64,000 nt of DNA, taken from the NCBI RefSeq assembly GCF_023277115.1, contig NZ_JALQCS010000001.1, positions 2,598,001 to 2,662,000 on the forward strand, read 5' to 3'. This document shows, in pieces, positions 1 to 8,418 of the stretch (the first letter of the stretch is position 1; each line of letters starts with the position of its first letter). Under the pieces are notes generated by a model, which did no database searches, was not told the origin of the DNA, and was given only the letters and a program-made list of their open reading frames with translations. A program made the translations under genes and the position numbers. Source of the DNA: Acidithiobacillus acidisediminis. Lineage in GTDB: Bacteria > Pseudomonadota > Gammaproteobacteria > Acidithiobacillales > Acidithiobacillaceae.

Positions 1-731
1 AGGCCCGCAAACTGATGCTCGGAAATCGTATCGGGGATAGGGGTGACGGCGGCGAGAATGGTGGCCGGGTCCGCCCCATAAGCCACCGCCACCGGAAAGG
101 GCTGACCGGGATTCTGGCGCTGAAACTCGCGCAAGTCCTGGGCGCCACCCCGATGCGCCAGCCAGCGCATGATCACACGATTGGGGCCGATCACTTGCTG
201 GCGATATATCCCCATATTGGCCCGCTTTTTCAGGGGGCCTTTGGTGATGGTCAGGCCCCAGGTCATCAGCGGCCCGACATCCCCTGGCCAACAGGTCTGC
301 ACCGGCCAGCGCCCGAGATCGATCTCCTTCCCTTGCAAGACGACTTCCTGACAGGGCGGGCGGGAGAGCACCGTCGGCGCCATGTAAAGGACCTTGCGCA
401 GGGTGGGTAGCTTTGCCCACAGATCGCGCAGCCCCTTGGGGGGCTCGGGCTCCTTGAGATAGGCCAAGAGATGACCGATGTCGCGCAGGTCCTGCAGGGA
501 TTCGCCGCCCATCCCCAGGGCCACCCGGCGAGTGGTACCGAAGAGGTTGCCCAACACCGGAATGTCAAAACCGCTGGGGCGTTCGAACAATATCGCCGGA
601 CCGCCCGCCCGCAAGGTACGGTCGCAGATCTCGGTCATTTCCAGGACGGGGGAGATGGGCTGGGAGAGGCGCCGCAGTTCACCACGGCGTTCCAGGTCAG
701 CGATAAAGGCGCGCAGATCGATGTAGCTCAT
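1..731 (-). CDS. ubiD: UbiD-family 4-hydroxy-3-polyprenylbenzoate decarboxylase (3' part outside window)
   Basis: This is the prFMN-dependent decarboxylase of ubiquinone synthesis, in the cytoplasm. I translated it by hand because it has no stop inside the window. About 243 codons are visible, starting [20 protein letters not shown], followed by an [17 protein letters not shown] block and a [17 protein letters not shown] block, both typical of the UbiD N-terminal domain. The family is about 490 aa, so roughly half is present. The ATG at 729-731 lies 23 bases after the stop of the PhnD-like gene, so it is probably the last gene of that minus-strand run. Family assignment is firm. The active-site half cannot be checked here. 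Confidence 0.93.
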   Translation of the reverse strand, partial: MSYIDLRAFIADLERRGELRRLSQPISPVLEMTEICDRTLRAGGPAILFERPSGFDIPVLGNLFGTTRRVALGMGGESLQDLRDIGHLLAYLKEPEPPKGLRDLWAKLPTLRKVLYMAPTVLSRPPCQEVVLQGKEIDLGRWPVQTCWPGDVGPLMTWGLTITKGPLKKRANMGIYRQQVIGPNRVIMRWLAHRGGAQDLREFQRQNPGQPFPVAVAYGADPATILAAVTPIPDTISEHQFAG

Positions 732-754
732 GCGCGGATAGTAGCGAATCGCGC

Positions 755-1627
755 CTAGCTTGTCCCGTCGCCGGGCTCTTCCCGCGCCACCACAAAGGCG
801 CTGTCATCGATCTGCAGGCTCGAGGTGGCCCGTAGATCGATGGCCTCATGACCACTGATGTATTCCTCGGCAAGGGCGGTGAGGCAAGCGACCTCCTCTT
901 CTTCGACCGGAGAAAACCCAGAAAATCCGATGTCTTGCAACAGGCGTTGACCAGCCGGATCGTGACCCATGGCGGCAAGGACTGCGCCCAACGGCGCAGC
1001 AAACTGCGCCATGCGCGGCGAGACACAAAAGGCGTGGAACGCGAAGGCGTCATCCGACTGGGCGATGATGCGCAGACTCTCCCGGGTGATGCGGCTGGCG
1101 CCCTCGAAGACCTCATTGAACACAAAGGCAAGGTCCACTTGCCCCTGTAGCAGACTCTTCAGCGCCGACTGATAGCTACCGGTAAAGGTGAAATCCAGAC
1201 GCGCTCGGTCAATGTCTGCTTTATCCAGCAAAAACAGGCCGACCATATGCACCAGGGTAGCGTCACTCGCCGAGGCAATGCGGATGCGCTCGGGCAGACT
1301 GGCCACATTGGTGAGGCCAGAATCACGGCGGGAACAGAGGAGCACCTCATCGTAGTGCTCTTTCGGCTTCGCTACCGGAATGAAATCCCTCTGGGTAACA
1401 TATTGAACCCAGTCAAAGGGATTCGCATAGACCAGATCAAAACCTCCCTGCAAGACGGCCCGGCGCCCATCTTCGAAGGTTTCATGGGGCACAAAATGCA
1501 GACTACATTGCAAGTGGCGTTGCAGGTACGTGTTCATCAGAAACCAGCCGGGAAGATTTTTCCCCGAATAGTTGGGATCTACGGTAAAGCCGAAGGACTT
1601 TTTCTCCGATGTACTTTCCATACGCAC
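755..1627 (-). CDS. Cytosolic PhnD/phosphonate-type periplasmic-binding-fold protein
   Basis: A 290-aa protein of the PhnD-like (phosphate/phosphite/phosphonate) substrate-binding fold. Visible family features are the [19 protein letters not shown] block near residue 60 and the [20 protein letters not shown] block near residue 160. There is no signal peptide or lipobox, and no ABC permease or ATPase is nearby, so an uptake role is unlikely. A sensory or ligand-binding role in the cytoplasm is an inference. The GTG start shares one base with the TAG stop of the SCP2 gene (TAGTG), implying translational coupling. An in-frame ATG two codons later (1619-1621) is an alternative. The ligand is unknown. 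Confidence 0.7.
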   Translation of the reverse strand: MRMESTSEKKSFGFTVDPNYSGKNLPGWFLMNTYLQRHLQCSLHFVPHETFEDGRRAVLQGGFDLVYANPFDWVQYVTQRDFIPVAKPKEHYDEVLLCSRRDSGLTNVASLPERIRIASASDATLVHMVGLFLLDKADIDRARLDFTFTGSYQSALKSLLQGQVDLAFVFNEVFEGASRITRESLRIIAQSDDAFAFHAFCVSPRMAQFAAPLGAVLAAMGHDPAGQRLLQDIGFSGFSPVEEEEVACLTALAEEYISGHEAIDLRATSSLQIDDSAFVVAREEPGDGTS

Positions 1628-2019
1628 TACAGATCAAAGTCCACGGGAATCTCACCCAAAATATTCAAATGAATATTGAATGGAGTCATATATTTCATTG
1701 CGGTCATCATTGATCCCTTGAACTTCAACTTCCGACTCATCAGCGCAGTTTTGCCGGAAACCTCGCCAGAAAGTATTTTTTGCCAGTTTTCCATGGTTGC
1801 CCACATGATGAAATCTCGGCGCCGCCCATCAGATGGACCCGCATAAATCACCTTGCCTGCCTTACAGAATAGCATTACATGGGGGATGTCTGGCCGGTCC
1901 TCGATATAATACTCCCACGTCGCATTAAAATTCTTGAGATCCTTTTGAATCTCTGGATGGGTGTCCCACTGCTTACCCACCAGACGAATCCACTCCGTAC
2001 TCATAAATTTTGGGGACAT
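1627..2019 (-). CDS. SCP2 sterol-carrier-domain lipid-binding protein
   Basis: A 130-aa single-domain protein resembling the SCP2 fold: a VIYAGPSDGRRRDFIMWA strand region, then MENWQKILSGEVSGKTALMS, then a helix-rich end with KGSMMTAMKYMTPFN. SCP2 domains bind acyl or prenyl lipids. UbiJ and UbiT of ubiquinone synthesis are members, and ubiD lies two genes downstream. I chose the ATG at 2017-2019 because GGAGG lies five bases upstream. The longer in-frame start five codons earlier overlaps that ribosome-binding site. It is coupled to the following PhnD-like gene. A ubiquinone link is context only. Confidence 0.7.
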   Translation of the reverse strand: MSPKFMSTEWIRLVGKQWDTHPEIQKDLKNFNATWEYYIEDRPDIPHVMLFCKAGKVIYAGPSDGRRRDFIMWATMENWQKILSGEVSGKTALMSRKLKFKGSMMTAMKYMTPFNIHLNILGEIPVDFDL

Positions 2020-2082
2020 AGGATCCTCCATCATATCAGTATATAATAATTTACAATCAGACTTTCTTGCCTGTTGTCGAGT
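2020..2082 (-). promoter_or_regulatory. AT-rich leader and likely promoter of the SCP2-PhnD-like-ubiD run
   Basis: A short gap after tcdA, markedly AT-rich around 2036-2056 in an otherwise GC-rich region. On the minus strand it contains TATACT about 20 bases upstream of the GGAGG ribosome-binding site, a plausible -10. No convincing -35 is visible at normal spacing, so the promoter call is tentative. Confidence 0.35.
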
Positions 2083-2832
2083 CTAGTTAGCCGAGTTCTC
2101 TGTTCCTGCCAAAAGTCGCTGCAAGATCGCCCCTGCCAAATGGACACCAAAAATCGCCGGCATGTAGGAAATCGTGCCATTCACGGTTTTGGGGCGCCCC
2201 CCCGGACCAGCGTCCGGGGTCGCGCGCGGCGCGGTCGGACGGGGTTGCTCTCGCGAGTACACCGCCCACAGATCCAGAGACGCACCCGCATGGCGGAGTA
2301 GTCCCCGCAGTTCCCGCGCCAATGGACAAACCTCCGTCTGATTCAGACGTGCCAAACGGACCTGACCAGGATCCAGACGATTTCCGGCCCCCATGCTGGA
2401 GTAGATCGCCATTCCGAGACCCTGGGCGGCCTGAATCAATGCCGCTTTGCAGGCAATGGCGTCAATGCAATCCGCCAACACTGTCGCAGCGCTGTCCCGC
2501 AGCACCGCTTGCACATTGCCCGCCTGCAGAAAGGTCTGCTGCGTCGTTACCCGGCAATTTGGCGCAATGTCCGCGATACGTCTTGCCATGACCTCAACCT
2601 TGGGCATTCCCTGGGTACTGTGCAGAGCCACCAGTTGTCGGTTCAGGTTGCTCCCGGAAACACAATCATGGTCTACCAAGGTCAGCTGCCCGACCCCCGC
2701 ACGGGCAAGGTTTTCGGCGACATAAGCGCCAACCCCACCGAGGCCAGCGAGAAAGACATGGGCGTCGGCGAGGCGGGCCAAGCCGTCGTCACCTACCAGA
2801 ATGCGGGTTCGTTCAAAGGCATCATCAAACAT
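2083..2832 (-). CDS. tcdA: ThiF/E1-like tRNA threonylcarbamoyladenosine dehydratase
   Basis: TcdA cyclises t6A37 of ANN-decoding tRNAs to ct6A using ATP. The 249-aa frame from ATG 2830-2832 begins MFDDAFERTRILVGDDGLAR, has the nucleotide-binding GLGGVG at residues 30-35, LTLVDHDCVSGSNLNRQ in the E1 adenylation core, and SSMGAGNRLDP before the C-terminal part. The start overlaps the tatD stop by eight bases. A longer upstream extension lies wholly inside tatD and is not family-like. The stretch near residues 195-215 is rich in Pro, Arg and Ala and diverges from E. coli TcdA. Confidence 0.88.
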   Translation of the reverse strand: MFDDAFERTRILVGDDGLARLADAHVFLAGLGGVGAYVAENLARAGVGQLTLVDHDCVSGSNLNRQLVALHSTQGMPKVEVMARRIADIAPNCRVTTQQTFLQAGNVQAVLRDSAATVLADCIDAIACKAALIQAAQGLGMAIYSSMGAGNRLDPGQVRLARLNQTEVCPLARELRGLLRHAGASLDLWAVYSREQPRPTAPRATPDAGPGGRPKTVNGTISYMPAIFGVHLAGAILQRLLAGTENSAN

Positions 2833-3625
2833 CGGAAAGTACCTGCTCCAGGCGCGGAAATGCGCGCAGCGTATTGTCATAACAAATTTTTGCCAAACCA
2901 GCGCGGGAATCGCCGCGCAAGTCAGCCACAAAGTCTACGATTTCGCTCAGGTAGGCAGGCTCGTTGCGTTGCCCACGGTGAGAACTGCCGGACTGAAAAG
3001 GGGCGTCGGTCTCCAAGAGCAAGGACTGCGCCGGCAAGGAGCGCAGCACACGCTGCAGCCGCACTGCTCGCGGATGGGTGACAGCACCGCCGAAGCCCAG
3101 GCACAAACCCATCTGTATGGCCTTCTGTGCCTGTTCCGGACTACCGGAAAAGCTATGCCATACCCCATCGATCGGCGCCCATGGACGCAGCGTTTGCAGC
3201 AGAACCTCCGTTACCCCGCGGGCATGGAGGATCACCGGCAAGCGTAGGGATCGTGCCATCTCCAACTGTTTCTGCAGAACGGGTAGTTGCCGCTCCAAGG
3301 CCGGCGCTCCCGGCCCCTGATCCAAGCCAACCTCCCCCACAGCCACCGCATGGCCAAGTAATTGCTCCAGACGGGACCAGTCTGCATCCACGAGGTCGTC
3401 GAGAAACAGCGGATGCACACCGAAGGCGATCCCCACGCCATTTTCCTCTCGCCCCAGGGATTGCAGACGACACCAATGCTTTGGGCTATAGCCCGGAACG
3501 ACCCACGCGCTCACGTCGGCGGCGCGCGAACGCGCAAGTACAGCAGCGCGATCGCTGCAAAACTCTTCGTGATCCAGGTGACAATGGCTGTCGATCAGCA
3601 ATTTGCCTATCCCAACATTTGACAA
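2825..3625 (-). CDS. TatD-family metal-dependent hydrolase (paralogue 1)
   Basis: TatD-type TIM-barrel nuclease/hydrolase. Metal-ligand motifs visible are DSHCHLDHEEF near the N-terminus, VAVGEVGLD, VILHARG, WHSFSGSPEQA and LLETDAPF, in the usual family order. It forms a coupled pair with tcdA. The start is uncertain: TTG at 3623-3625 sits two bases from a TetR operator, while TTG at 3599-3601 (reading LLIDSHCHLD) has a GATAGG just upstream and better matches the usual TatD N-terminus. A second TatD gene lies at 20257-21054. The sequence does not show whether the substrate is DNA. Confidence 0.85.
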   Translation of the reverse strand: MSNVGIGKLLIDSHCHLDHEEFCSDRAAVLARSRAADVSAWVVPGYSPKHWCRLQSLGREENGVGIAFGVHPLFLDDLVDADWSRLEQLLGHAVAVGEVGLDQGPGAPALERQLPVLQKQLEMARSLRLPVILHARGVTEVLLQTLRPWAPIDGVWHSFSGSPEQAQKAIQMGLCLGFGGAVTHPRAVRLQRVLRSLPAQSLLLETDAPFQSGSSHRGQRNEPAYLSEIVDFVADLRGDSRAGLAKICYDNTLRAFPRLEQVLSDV

Positions 3626-3626
3626 G

Positions 3627-3644
3627 ATACCGATTGGTAGGTAT
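3627..3644. promoter_or_regulatory. TetR-family operator, copy 1
   Basis: ATACCGATTGGTAGGTAT, an imperfect inverted repeat (ATACC/GGTAT with a central TTGG), lies 10 bases before the tetR start and two bases before the longest tatD start. The same palindrome recurs at 4288-4307 in front of the enzyme genes. That pairing is the basis for calling it the operator of this regulator. Confidence 0.75.
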
Positions 3645-3654
3645 TTATACGGTT

Positions 3655-4272
3655 ATGAATCCCGTTGCAACGCGAAAACTTCGAAACCCCGAGCAGACCC
3701 GTATCGATCTGCTTGCGGCTGCGTACAACGAAATCCTCGAAAGTGGTTTTCAAGCAGCGAGCCTGGATCGCATTCTGGCGAAAACCTCCGTCAGCAAAGG
3801 CGCACTGTACCACCATTTTGGCACCAAACAGGAGCTGGGGCTGGCGGTCATCGAGGACGTCATTGCACCACAACTGGCGGAGCGCTGGTTCGCGCCGTTG
3901 CAGCGCACTTCCGACCCGGTGGCCTGTTTGCGGCAACTGCTGGCGGAAAAGATTGATGCTGCGGACGAACGTCTCCTGCGCTACGGCTGCCCCCTGAACA
4001 ATTTGATCCAGGAAATGAGCCCCTTGGACGAAAACTTTCGTCAAGGACTGCAGAAGATCCTCGATCAATGGATTCAGGTCATCGCCGAAGCGCTCACGCG
4101 CGGGCGGGCACATGGTAATGTCCGCGCCGACATCGTCCCGCGAGACGCTGCCCTCTTTTTGGTTGCCGCGATCGAGGGTTGTGTGGGCCTAGGGAAGAAT
4201 GCACAGTCCCTGCACAGCTATCAAACCTGCCTCGGCCAACTCCTGCATTACCTCGACACCCTCGGTCACTGA
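3655..4272 (+). CDS. TetR/AcrR-family repressor of the electrophile/ene-reductase operon
   Basis: A 205-aa TetR regulator. The N-terminal helix-turn-helix is visible as TRIDLLAAAYNEILESGFQA then LDRILAKTSVSKGALYHHFG at about residues 14-56, followed by a helical ligand-binding domain. The start is ATG 3655-3657; the open frame extends far upstream but only by antisense overlap with tatD. The operator at 3627-3644 overlaps its promoter, suggesting autorepression. The same palindrome precedes the dienelactone hydrolase and ene-reductase genes. The pattern recalls E. coli NemR-nemA, which responds to quinones, hypochlorite and methylglyoxal. The inducer here is unknown. Confidence 0.9.
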   Translation: MNPVATRKLRNPEQTRIDLLAAAYNEILESGFQAASLDRILAKTSVSKGALYHHFGTKQELGLAVIEDVIAPQLAERWFAPLQRTSDPVACLRQLLAEKIDAADERLLRYGCPLNNLIQEMSPLDENFRQGLQKILDQWIQVIAEALTRGRAHGNVRADIVPRDAALFLVAAIEGCVGLGKNAQSLHSYQTCLGQLLHYLDTLGH

Positions 4273-4287
4273 GCGCGGATTTGCGTA

Positions 4288-4307
4288 GATACCGATTGGT
4301 CGGTATC
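4288..4307. promoter_or_regulatory. TetR-family operator, copy 2
   Basis: GATACCGATTGGTCGGTATC contains perfect 7-base arms ATACCGA/TCGGTAT around TTGG. It lies about 37-57 bases upstream of the dienelactone hydrolase start, where it would cover the promoter. It is a better palindrome than copy 1. Confidence 0.8.
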
Positions 4308-4338
4308 CTCTTGTCGTCTTTTCCCCGCCCAGGAGTAC

Positions 4339-5073
4339 ATGCATATGTCGCAAATCCAATCCGAATGGTTGCAAGTCTCTTCCGACCTTCGCGCCTATTA
4401 CGCGCGTCCCTCTGGAAATGGGCCATTTCCACTGATCTTGGTGTTCATCGAGGCATTCGGCGTCAACGAACACTTCGAGGAAGTCGCACAACGCTTGGCG
4501 CAGGAGGGATACGCCGCAATCGTCCCCGATATTTACCACGGTAACGTTTACGACTATACCGACTTCCAGAATGCGATCGGACACTTGCGCACCCTCAAGG
4601 ATGAACCCGTCATGGCCGAGGCCAAGGCCACGATTGCCGCGCTGCAGCAACGTCCCGAAATCGCCCCAGGAAAGATTGGCGTCGTAGGCTTCTGCATGGG
4701 CGGGCGTTATACCTTCCTTGCCAATGCGGCGCTTGCCGAACACATCGCCGTGGCCGTTGCCTTCTATGGCGGTGGCATTGCGCCAGAATCCGATCCTGCC
4801 GGCAGACCAGCGTTGCTGGAACATGTACCCGCCATGCAGGCTCCCCTCACCTTGCTCTATGGGGCAGAAGACCAATCCATTCAGCCAGACGAACACGCCC
4901 GCATCGTAGCAGCCCTCAGCGGCGCCAAAAAACGCTATAACCTGAGTGTTTTCCCCGGAGCGCCACATGGTTTCTTCAGCGACCGGCGCGACAGTTATCG
5001 GCCAGAGGTAGCAGCGGAGGCCTGGCAGATTACCCTGCAGGCGTTTGCACAGCATCTGGGAGGCGATCAGTGA
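4339..5073 (+). CDS. Dienelactone hydrolase family protein
   Basis: An alpha/beta hydrolase of up to 244 aa. The catalytic triad is readable: the nucleophile Cys in GFCMGGRY near residue 118, Asp in LYGAEDQSI and His in PGAPHGFF. The Cys nucleophile is typical of dienelactone hydrolases as opposed to Ser esterases. Two starts are possible. ATG 4345-4347 has AGGAG nine bases upstream and ATG 4339-4341 only three, so the second is a little likelier. The stop overlaps the GTG start of the ene-reductase by four bases. With an Old Yellow Enzyme and a TetR repressor, a detoxification role is more likely than chloroaromatic catabolism. Confidence 0.9.
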   Translation: MHMSQIQSEWLQVSSDLRAYYARPSGNGPFPLILVFIEAFGVNEHFEEVAQRLAQEGYAAIVPDIYHGNVYDYTDFQNAIGHLRTLKDEPVMAEAKATIAALQQRPEIAPGKIGVVGFCMGGRYTFLANAALAEHIAVAVAFYGGGIAPESDPAGRPALLEHVPAMQAPLTLLYGAEDQSIQPDEHARIVAALSGAKKRYNLSVFPGAPHGFFSDRRDSYRPEVAAEAWQITLQAFAQHLGGDQ

Positions 5074-6146
5074 GCAAGCTGCTGTTCCAGCCTTGGCAGC
5101 TGCGCAGCGTCACCCTGCGCAACCGCGTCATCATGGCGCCCATGTGCCAGTACTCGACTCCCGATGGCATCGCGAGGGAGTGGCATCTGGTGCATCTCGG
5201 CAGCCGCGCAGTAGGCGGTGCCGGCATGGTCATGGTCGAGGCCGCCGCTATCAGTCCGGAAGGGCGAATCTCCCCCGATGATCTCGGCATCTGGAACGAC
5301 GCGCAGGCTGACGCCCTACGACCCATCGTTCAGTTCATCCAAGATCAGGGCGCGGTGGCGGCTATTCAGATTGCCCACGCCGGGCGCAAGGCGTCCACCG
5401 CGGCGCCATTCCGTGGTGGTGCGCCCATCGCTCCCGAGGCAGAGCGTGGCTGGCAACCCGTGGGGGCCAGCCCCCTACCCTTCAGCCCGCAACATACCAC
5501 GCCGCAGGAAATGAGCACGGCCGATCTCGCCAGGATTCGCGAGGATTTTGTCGCCGCGGCAGAGCGGGCCCGCGCGGCGGGCTTTTCGGTGCTTGAACTG
5601 CACATGGCGCATGGATATCTCCTGCACAGTTTTCTCTCGCCAATCAGCAATCAACGGCAGGATTCGTACGGTGGCAGCCTGGACAATCGCCTCCGCTTCC
5701 CCCTCGAAGTTGCACGTGCAGTACGCGCCATCTGGCCCGAAGAGCTCCCGCTCTGGGTGCGCATTTCCGCTACTGATTGGGTGGACGGTGGCTGGGATAT
5801 CGAACAGTCCGTGCAGCTGGCGCGAGAGCTGAAAAAGATTGGGGTGGAGGTGATCGATTGCAGTAGTGGTGGAATGACACCCGATGCTCAGATCCCTGCC
5901 GGACCAGGCTTTCAGGTCCCCTTTGCGCAACGAATCCGCGAGGAAGTGCAGATCCCAACGGTTGCGGTAGGCTTGATCACCGAACCGATGCAGGCCGAGC
6001 AAATCCTGCTAACCGGCCAAGCGGATGCCGTGGCTTTGGCGCGTGAGCTGCTGCGCAATCCCTACTGGCCACTTCAGGCCGCGCAAATGTTGGGCGTGGA
6101 CTGGAGTTGGCCACCGCAGTACGATCGCGCCAAGCCTGTCCACTAA
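5070..6146 (+). CDS. Old Yellow Enzyme family NAD(P)H:flavin oxidoreductase (YqjM-like)
   Basis: A 358-aa FMN ene-reductase that reduces electrophilic alkenes and quinones. It belongs to the YqjM (thermophilic-like) subgroup: APMCQYS carries Cys26, the redox-tuning residue at the same number in YqjM, and HAGRKAS and ELHMAHGYLLHSFLSP are the substrate/FMN regions. Barrel-end motifs TVAVGLI and ADAVALARELLRNP are present. The GTG start shares GTGA with the preceding stop, so translation is coupled. A hairpin terminator follows at 6163. Confidence 0.94.
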   Translation: MSKLLFQPWQLRSVTLRNRVIMAPMCQYSTPDGIAREWHLVHLGSRAVGGAGMVMVEAAAISPEGRISPDDLGIWNDAQADALRPIVQFIQDQGAVAAIQIAHAGRKASTAAPFRGGAPIAPEAERGWQPVGASPLPFSPQHTTPQEMSTADLARIREDFVAAAERARAAGFSVLELHMAHGYLLHSFLSPISNQRQDSYGGSLDNRLRFPLEVARAVRAIWPEELPLWVRISATDWVDGGWDIEQSVQLARELKKIGVEVIDCSSGGMTPDAQIPAGPGFQVPFAQRIREEVQIPTVAVGLITEPMQAEQILLTGQADAVALARELLRNPYWPLQAAQMLGVDWSWPPQYDRAKPVH

Positions 6147-6162
6147 TCCACCGATGATCGTA

Positions 6163-6195
6163 ACCGGGGAGCGTCGTCTCCCCGGTTTTGCTTTT
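6163..6195 (+). terminator. Rho-independent terminator after the ene-reductase gene
   Basis: Stem ACCGGGGAG/CTCCCCGGT with loop CGTCGT, followed by TTTTGCTTTT. It separates the TetR-controlled pair from the EamA gene. Confidence 0.85.
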
Positions 6196-6214
6196 CGAAA
6201 AAGGTACCCCACAA

Positions 6215-7123
6215 ATGCGTTCTCGTGAAACGACGCTGGCTTTTGCCTCAATTTTCCTGCTGGCGTTGATCTGGGGCTACAACTGGGTAGTGATGAAAGT
6301 TGCCCTGCAAGACAGTGCGCCACTGTTGTTTGCGGCTCTGCGGGTGCTGTTCAGTGCACCAATCTTGTTGCTGTTTCTGTTGTTACAGAAGCGATCCCTC
6401 GCCCTTCCACCCCTGCGCTATATCCTGCCCTACGGACTCTTGCAAAGCACCGGCTTCGTCGGCGCCACTTTGCTTGCATTGGAATATGCGGGAGCGGGCA
6501 AGACGGCGATCCTGGTCTACATGATGCCCATCTGGTTGATGCTGTTTGCCTGGCCGGTGCTGGGAGAACGCCTGCATGGTCTACAGATTCCCGCCTTGCT
6601 TCTCGCCCTCATCGGTTTGTTGATCATTCTGGAGCCCTGGAAGGCCGAATCTGCGCCCTGGCAAGGGCCTTTTTTCGCCATCCTCTCAGGGATTTCCTGG
6701 GCCGCCTCCGCCATCTGGCACAAACGCTACGTGCCTCAGGGGCAGGATCTGATCAATGCCACCTTCTGGCAAGCTTCCATTGGCGGTGTCGTGCTCTTGT
6801 TTGGCGCCTTATTGCTGGAAGGCTGGCGAGTGCATTGGACCGCTCCGTTTGTCGCGGCGCTGGCCTACAACGCCATCCCCGGCACGGCCCTGGCCTATGT
6901 GCTCTGGCTTTTTGCCCTGCGCCACCTGCCCTCTGGAGTCGCCGGCATCGCCACACTCCTGGCCCCCTTGATCGGCGTCTTCGCCGCCTGGTTACAGCTC
7001 GGCGAGCAGCCAGACATCTGGGAAGGCATCGGAATGGCCGGTATTTTCTCTGCCCTCTTCCTGGTCAGTTGGCAGCATCTGCAGCCGAAGGAGCACAGTA
7101 CTGCTCTCCCAGCACAGGAGTAA
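6215..7123 (+). CDS. EamA/DMT-superfamily transporter (RhaT/YdcZ-like exporter)
   Basis: A 302-aa inner-membrane protein made almost wholly of hydrophobic segments (about ten), with the two-fold EamA repeat. The first half starts at LLALIWGYNWVVMKVAL and the second at FFAILSGISWAASAIWHKRY. Family members export amino acids or other metabolites. The ATG at 6215 follows AAAAAGG by about ten bases. An upstream TTG (6188) lies in the terminator T-run and is unlikely. A strong terminator intervenes, so it need not belong to the TetR operon. Substrate unknown. Confidence 0.88.
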   Translation: MRSRETTLAFASIFLLALIWGYNWVVMKVALQDSAPLLFAALRVLFSAPILLLFLLLQKRSLALPPLRYILPYGLLQSTGFVGATLLALEYAGAGKTAILVYMMPIWLMLFAWPVLGERLHGLQIPALLLALIGLLIILEPWKAESAPWQGPFFAILSGISWAASAIWHKRYVPQGQDLINATFWQASIGGVVLLFGALLLEGWRVHWTAPFVAALAYNAIPGTALAYVLWLFALRHLPSGVAGIATLLAPLIGVFAAWLQLGEQPDIWEGIGMAGIFSALFLVSWQHLQPKEHSTALPAQE

Positions 7124-7259
7124 TGGCGGGGTCACTGGAACTGGTGCTGGCATCCTGCCTCGCATCGATAGTTGCTACTCGCCCCGTGCTGCGGTACACC
7201 TGATTGATTGGTGAGTCTTTTGACCTGTAGCCGTGCTTCTTGACCCTCGGAGGCAATCC

Positions 7260-8408
7260 GTGCGCGTTCTTATCGTACCCGACCATTTCAAAGGTAGCCT
7301 CAGCGCAGGGGAAGCAGCGGAGGCAATGCACGCAGGCTTTTCCACCATCTTTCCGCATTGGCAGTACCAGTTGCTTCCCTTGGCCGACGGCGGCGAAGGC
7401 ACCTTGGATTTGCTTCTGCAATCCATGCCGGGAAGACGAGTGGTAGCAACCGTGCAGGATCCCCTCGGACGGGAAATCTCGGCTGAATTTGGCTTGCTGG
7501 ACGGGAAGCGTACCGCTTTGATTGAAATGGCGCAGGCCAGTGGTCTGCTGCTCCTGCGTGCTGAAGAACGGAATCCCTTGCGCAGCTCCAGCACGGGAAC
7601 CGGAGAGCTTTTGCGCGCCGCTCTGAACATGGGCTGCACGCGGATCATCCTGGGGATCGGCGGCAGTGCTACCAATGATGGCGGCATGGGTTTGCTGACT
7701 GCTCTGGGCTTACGTTTTTTCGACGACTCCGGGCATCTGCTCACCGCTTCCGGCGCCGCCCTCGAAAAGGTAGCAAAGATCGATACCGAACAACTGGATA
7801 CGCGCCTGCAACACTGCGCGATCGAAGTAATGTGTGATGTCGATAATCCCCTGCTCGGAGAGTCTGGCGCTACCCGAATGTTTGGAAAACAAAAGGGAGC
7901 GAACGCAACCATGCTCGCCTCCCTGGAGGCCGGGATGACAAACTATGCCGACCATCTGGAGCAGGCGAGTGGCATATGCGTCAACTCGATTCCCGGGAGC
8001 GGTGCGGCCGGCGGCGTTGGCGCCGCCTGCCTCGCCTTCTTAGGGGCCAGGTTACGACCGGGCATTGAGGTGCTGGCCGATCTGCTGAACCTGCGCCAGA
8101 AGATTGCGGACGCTGATCTGGTTCTTAGTGGTGAGGGTTGCGTAGATGCGCAGACACTTCATGGAAAAACCATCGCCGGGGTGGCGCAAATCTGCAGAGA
8201 ACTGGGCAAACCCCTGATCGTCCTCGCTGGCTCCCGCTCAGGCAACCCCGATACCCTGCGGGAGGCTGGCATCAGCGTCATCGTCACCAGCCTGCCCGGC
8301 TTGGGCGCGGAGGCAGAACTCTTTGCTGCGGGTGCGGCGCACCTTCGGGAAACGGCACAGAATACCGCCCGCTTGCTAGATCTCGGCATGGAACTGCGGC
8401 GTCCCTGA
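7260..8408 (+). CDS. Glycerate 2-kinase (GarK/GlxK type)
   Basis: A 382-aa glycerate kinase phosphorylating D-glycerate to 2-phosphoglycerate, the final step of glyoxylate/glycerate assimilation. Recognisable blocks are DHFKGSLSAGEAAEAM at the N-terminus, PLADGGEGTLD, GTGELLRAAL, GIGGSATNDGGMG, CDVDNPLLGESGA, PGSGAAGGVGA and GEGCVDAQTLHGK. The start is GTG 7260 with GGAGG six bases upstream; the longer TTG start lacks this. It converges on gdhA and faces the glycolate oxidase operon, fitting a role in recovering carbon from glyoxylate. Confidence 0.93.
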   Translation: MRVLIVPDHFKGSLSAGEAAEAMHAGFSTIFPHWQYQLLPLADGGEGTLDLLLQSMPGRRVVATVQDPLGREISAEFGLLDGKRTALIEMAQASGLLLLRAEERNPLRSSSTGTGELLRAALNMGCTRIILGIGGSATNDGGMGLLTALGLRFFDDSGHLLTASGAALEKVAKIDTEQLDTRLQHCAIEVMCDVDNPLLGESGATRMFGKQKGANATMLASLEAGMTNYADHLEQASGICVNSIPGSGAAGGVGAACLAFLGARLRPGIEVLADLLNLRQKIADADLVLSGEGCVDAQTLHGKTIAGVAQICRELGKPLIVLAGSRSGNPDTLREAGISVIVTSLPGLGAEAELFAAGAAHLRETAQNTARLLDLGMELRRP

Positions 8409-8418
8409 CTACCCCCGT

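Noticed and set aside
3127-3654. N-terminal extension of tetR to 381 aa
   Set aside because: The extra 176 codons are antisense to tatD; the HTH domain starts normally just after ATG 3655.
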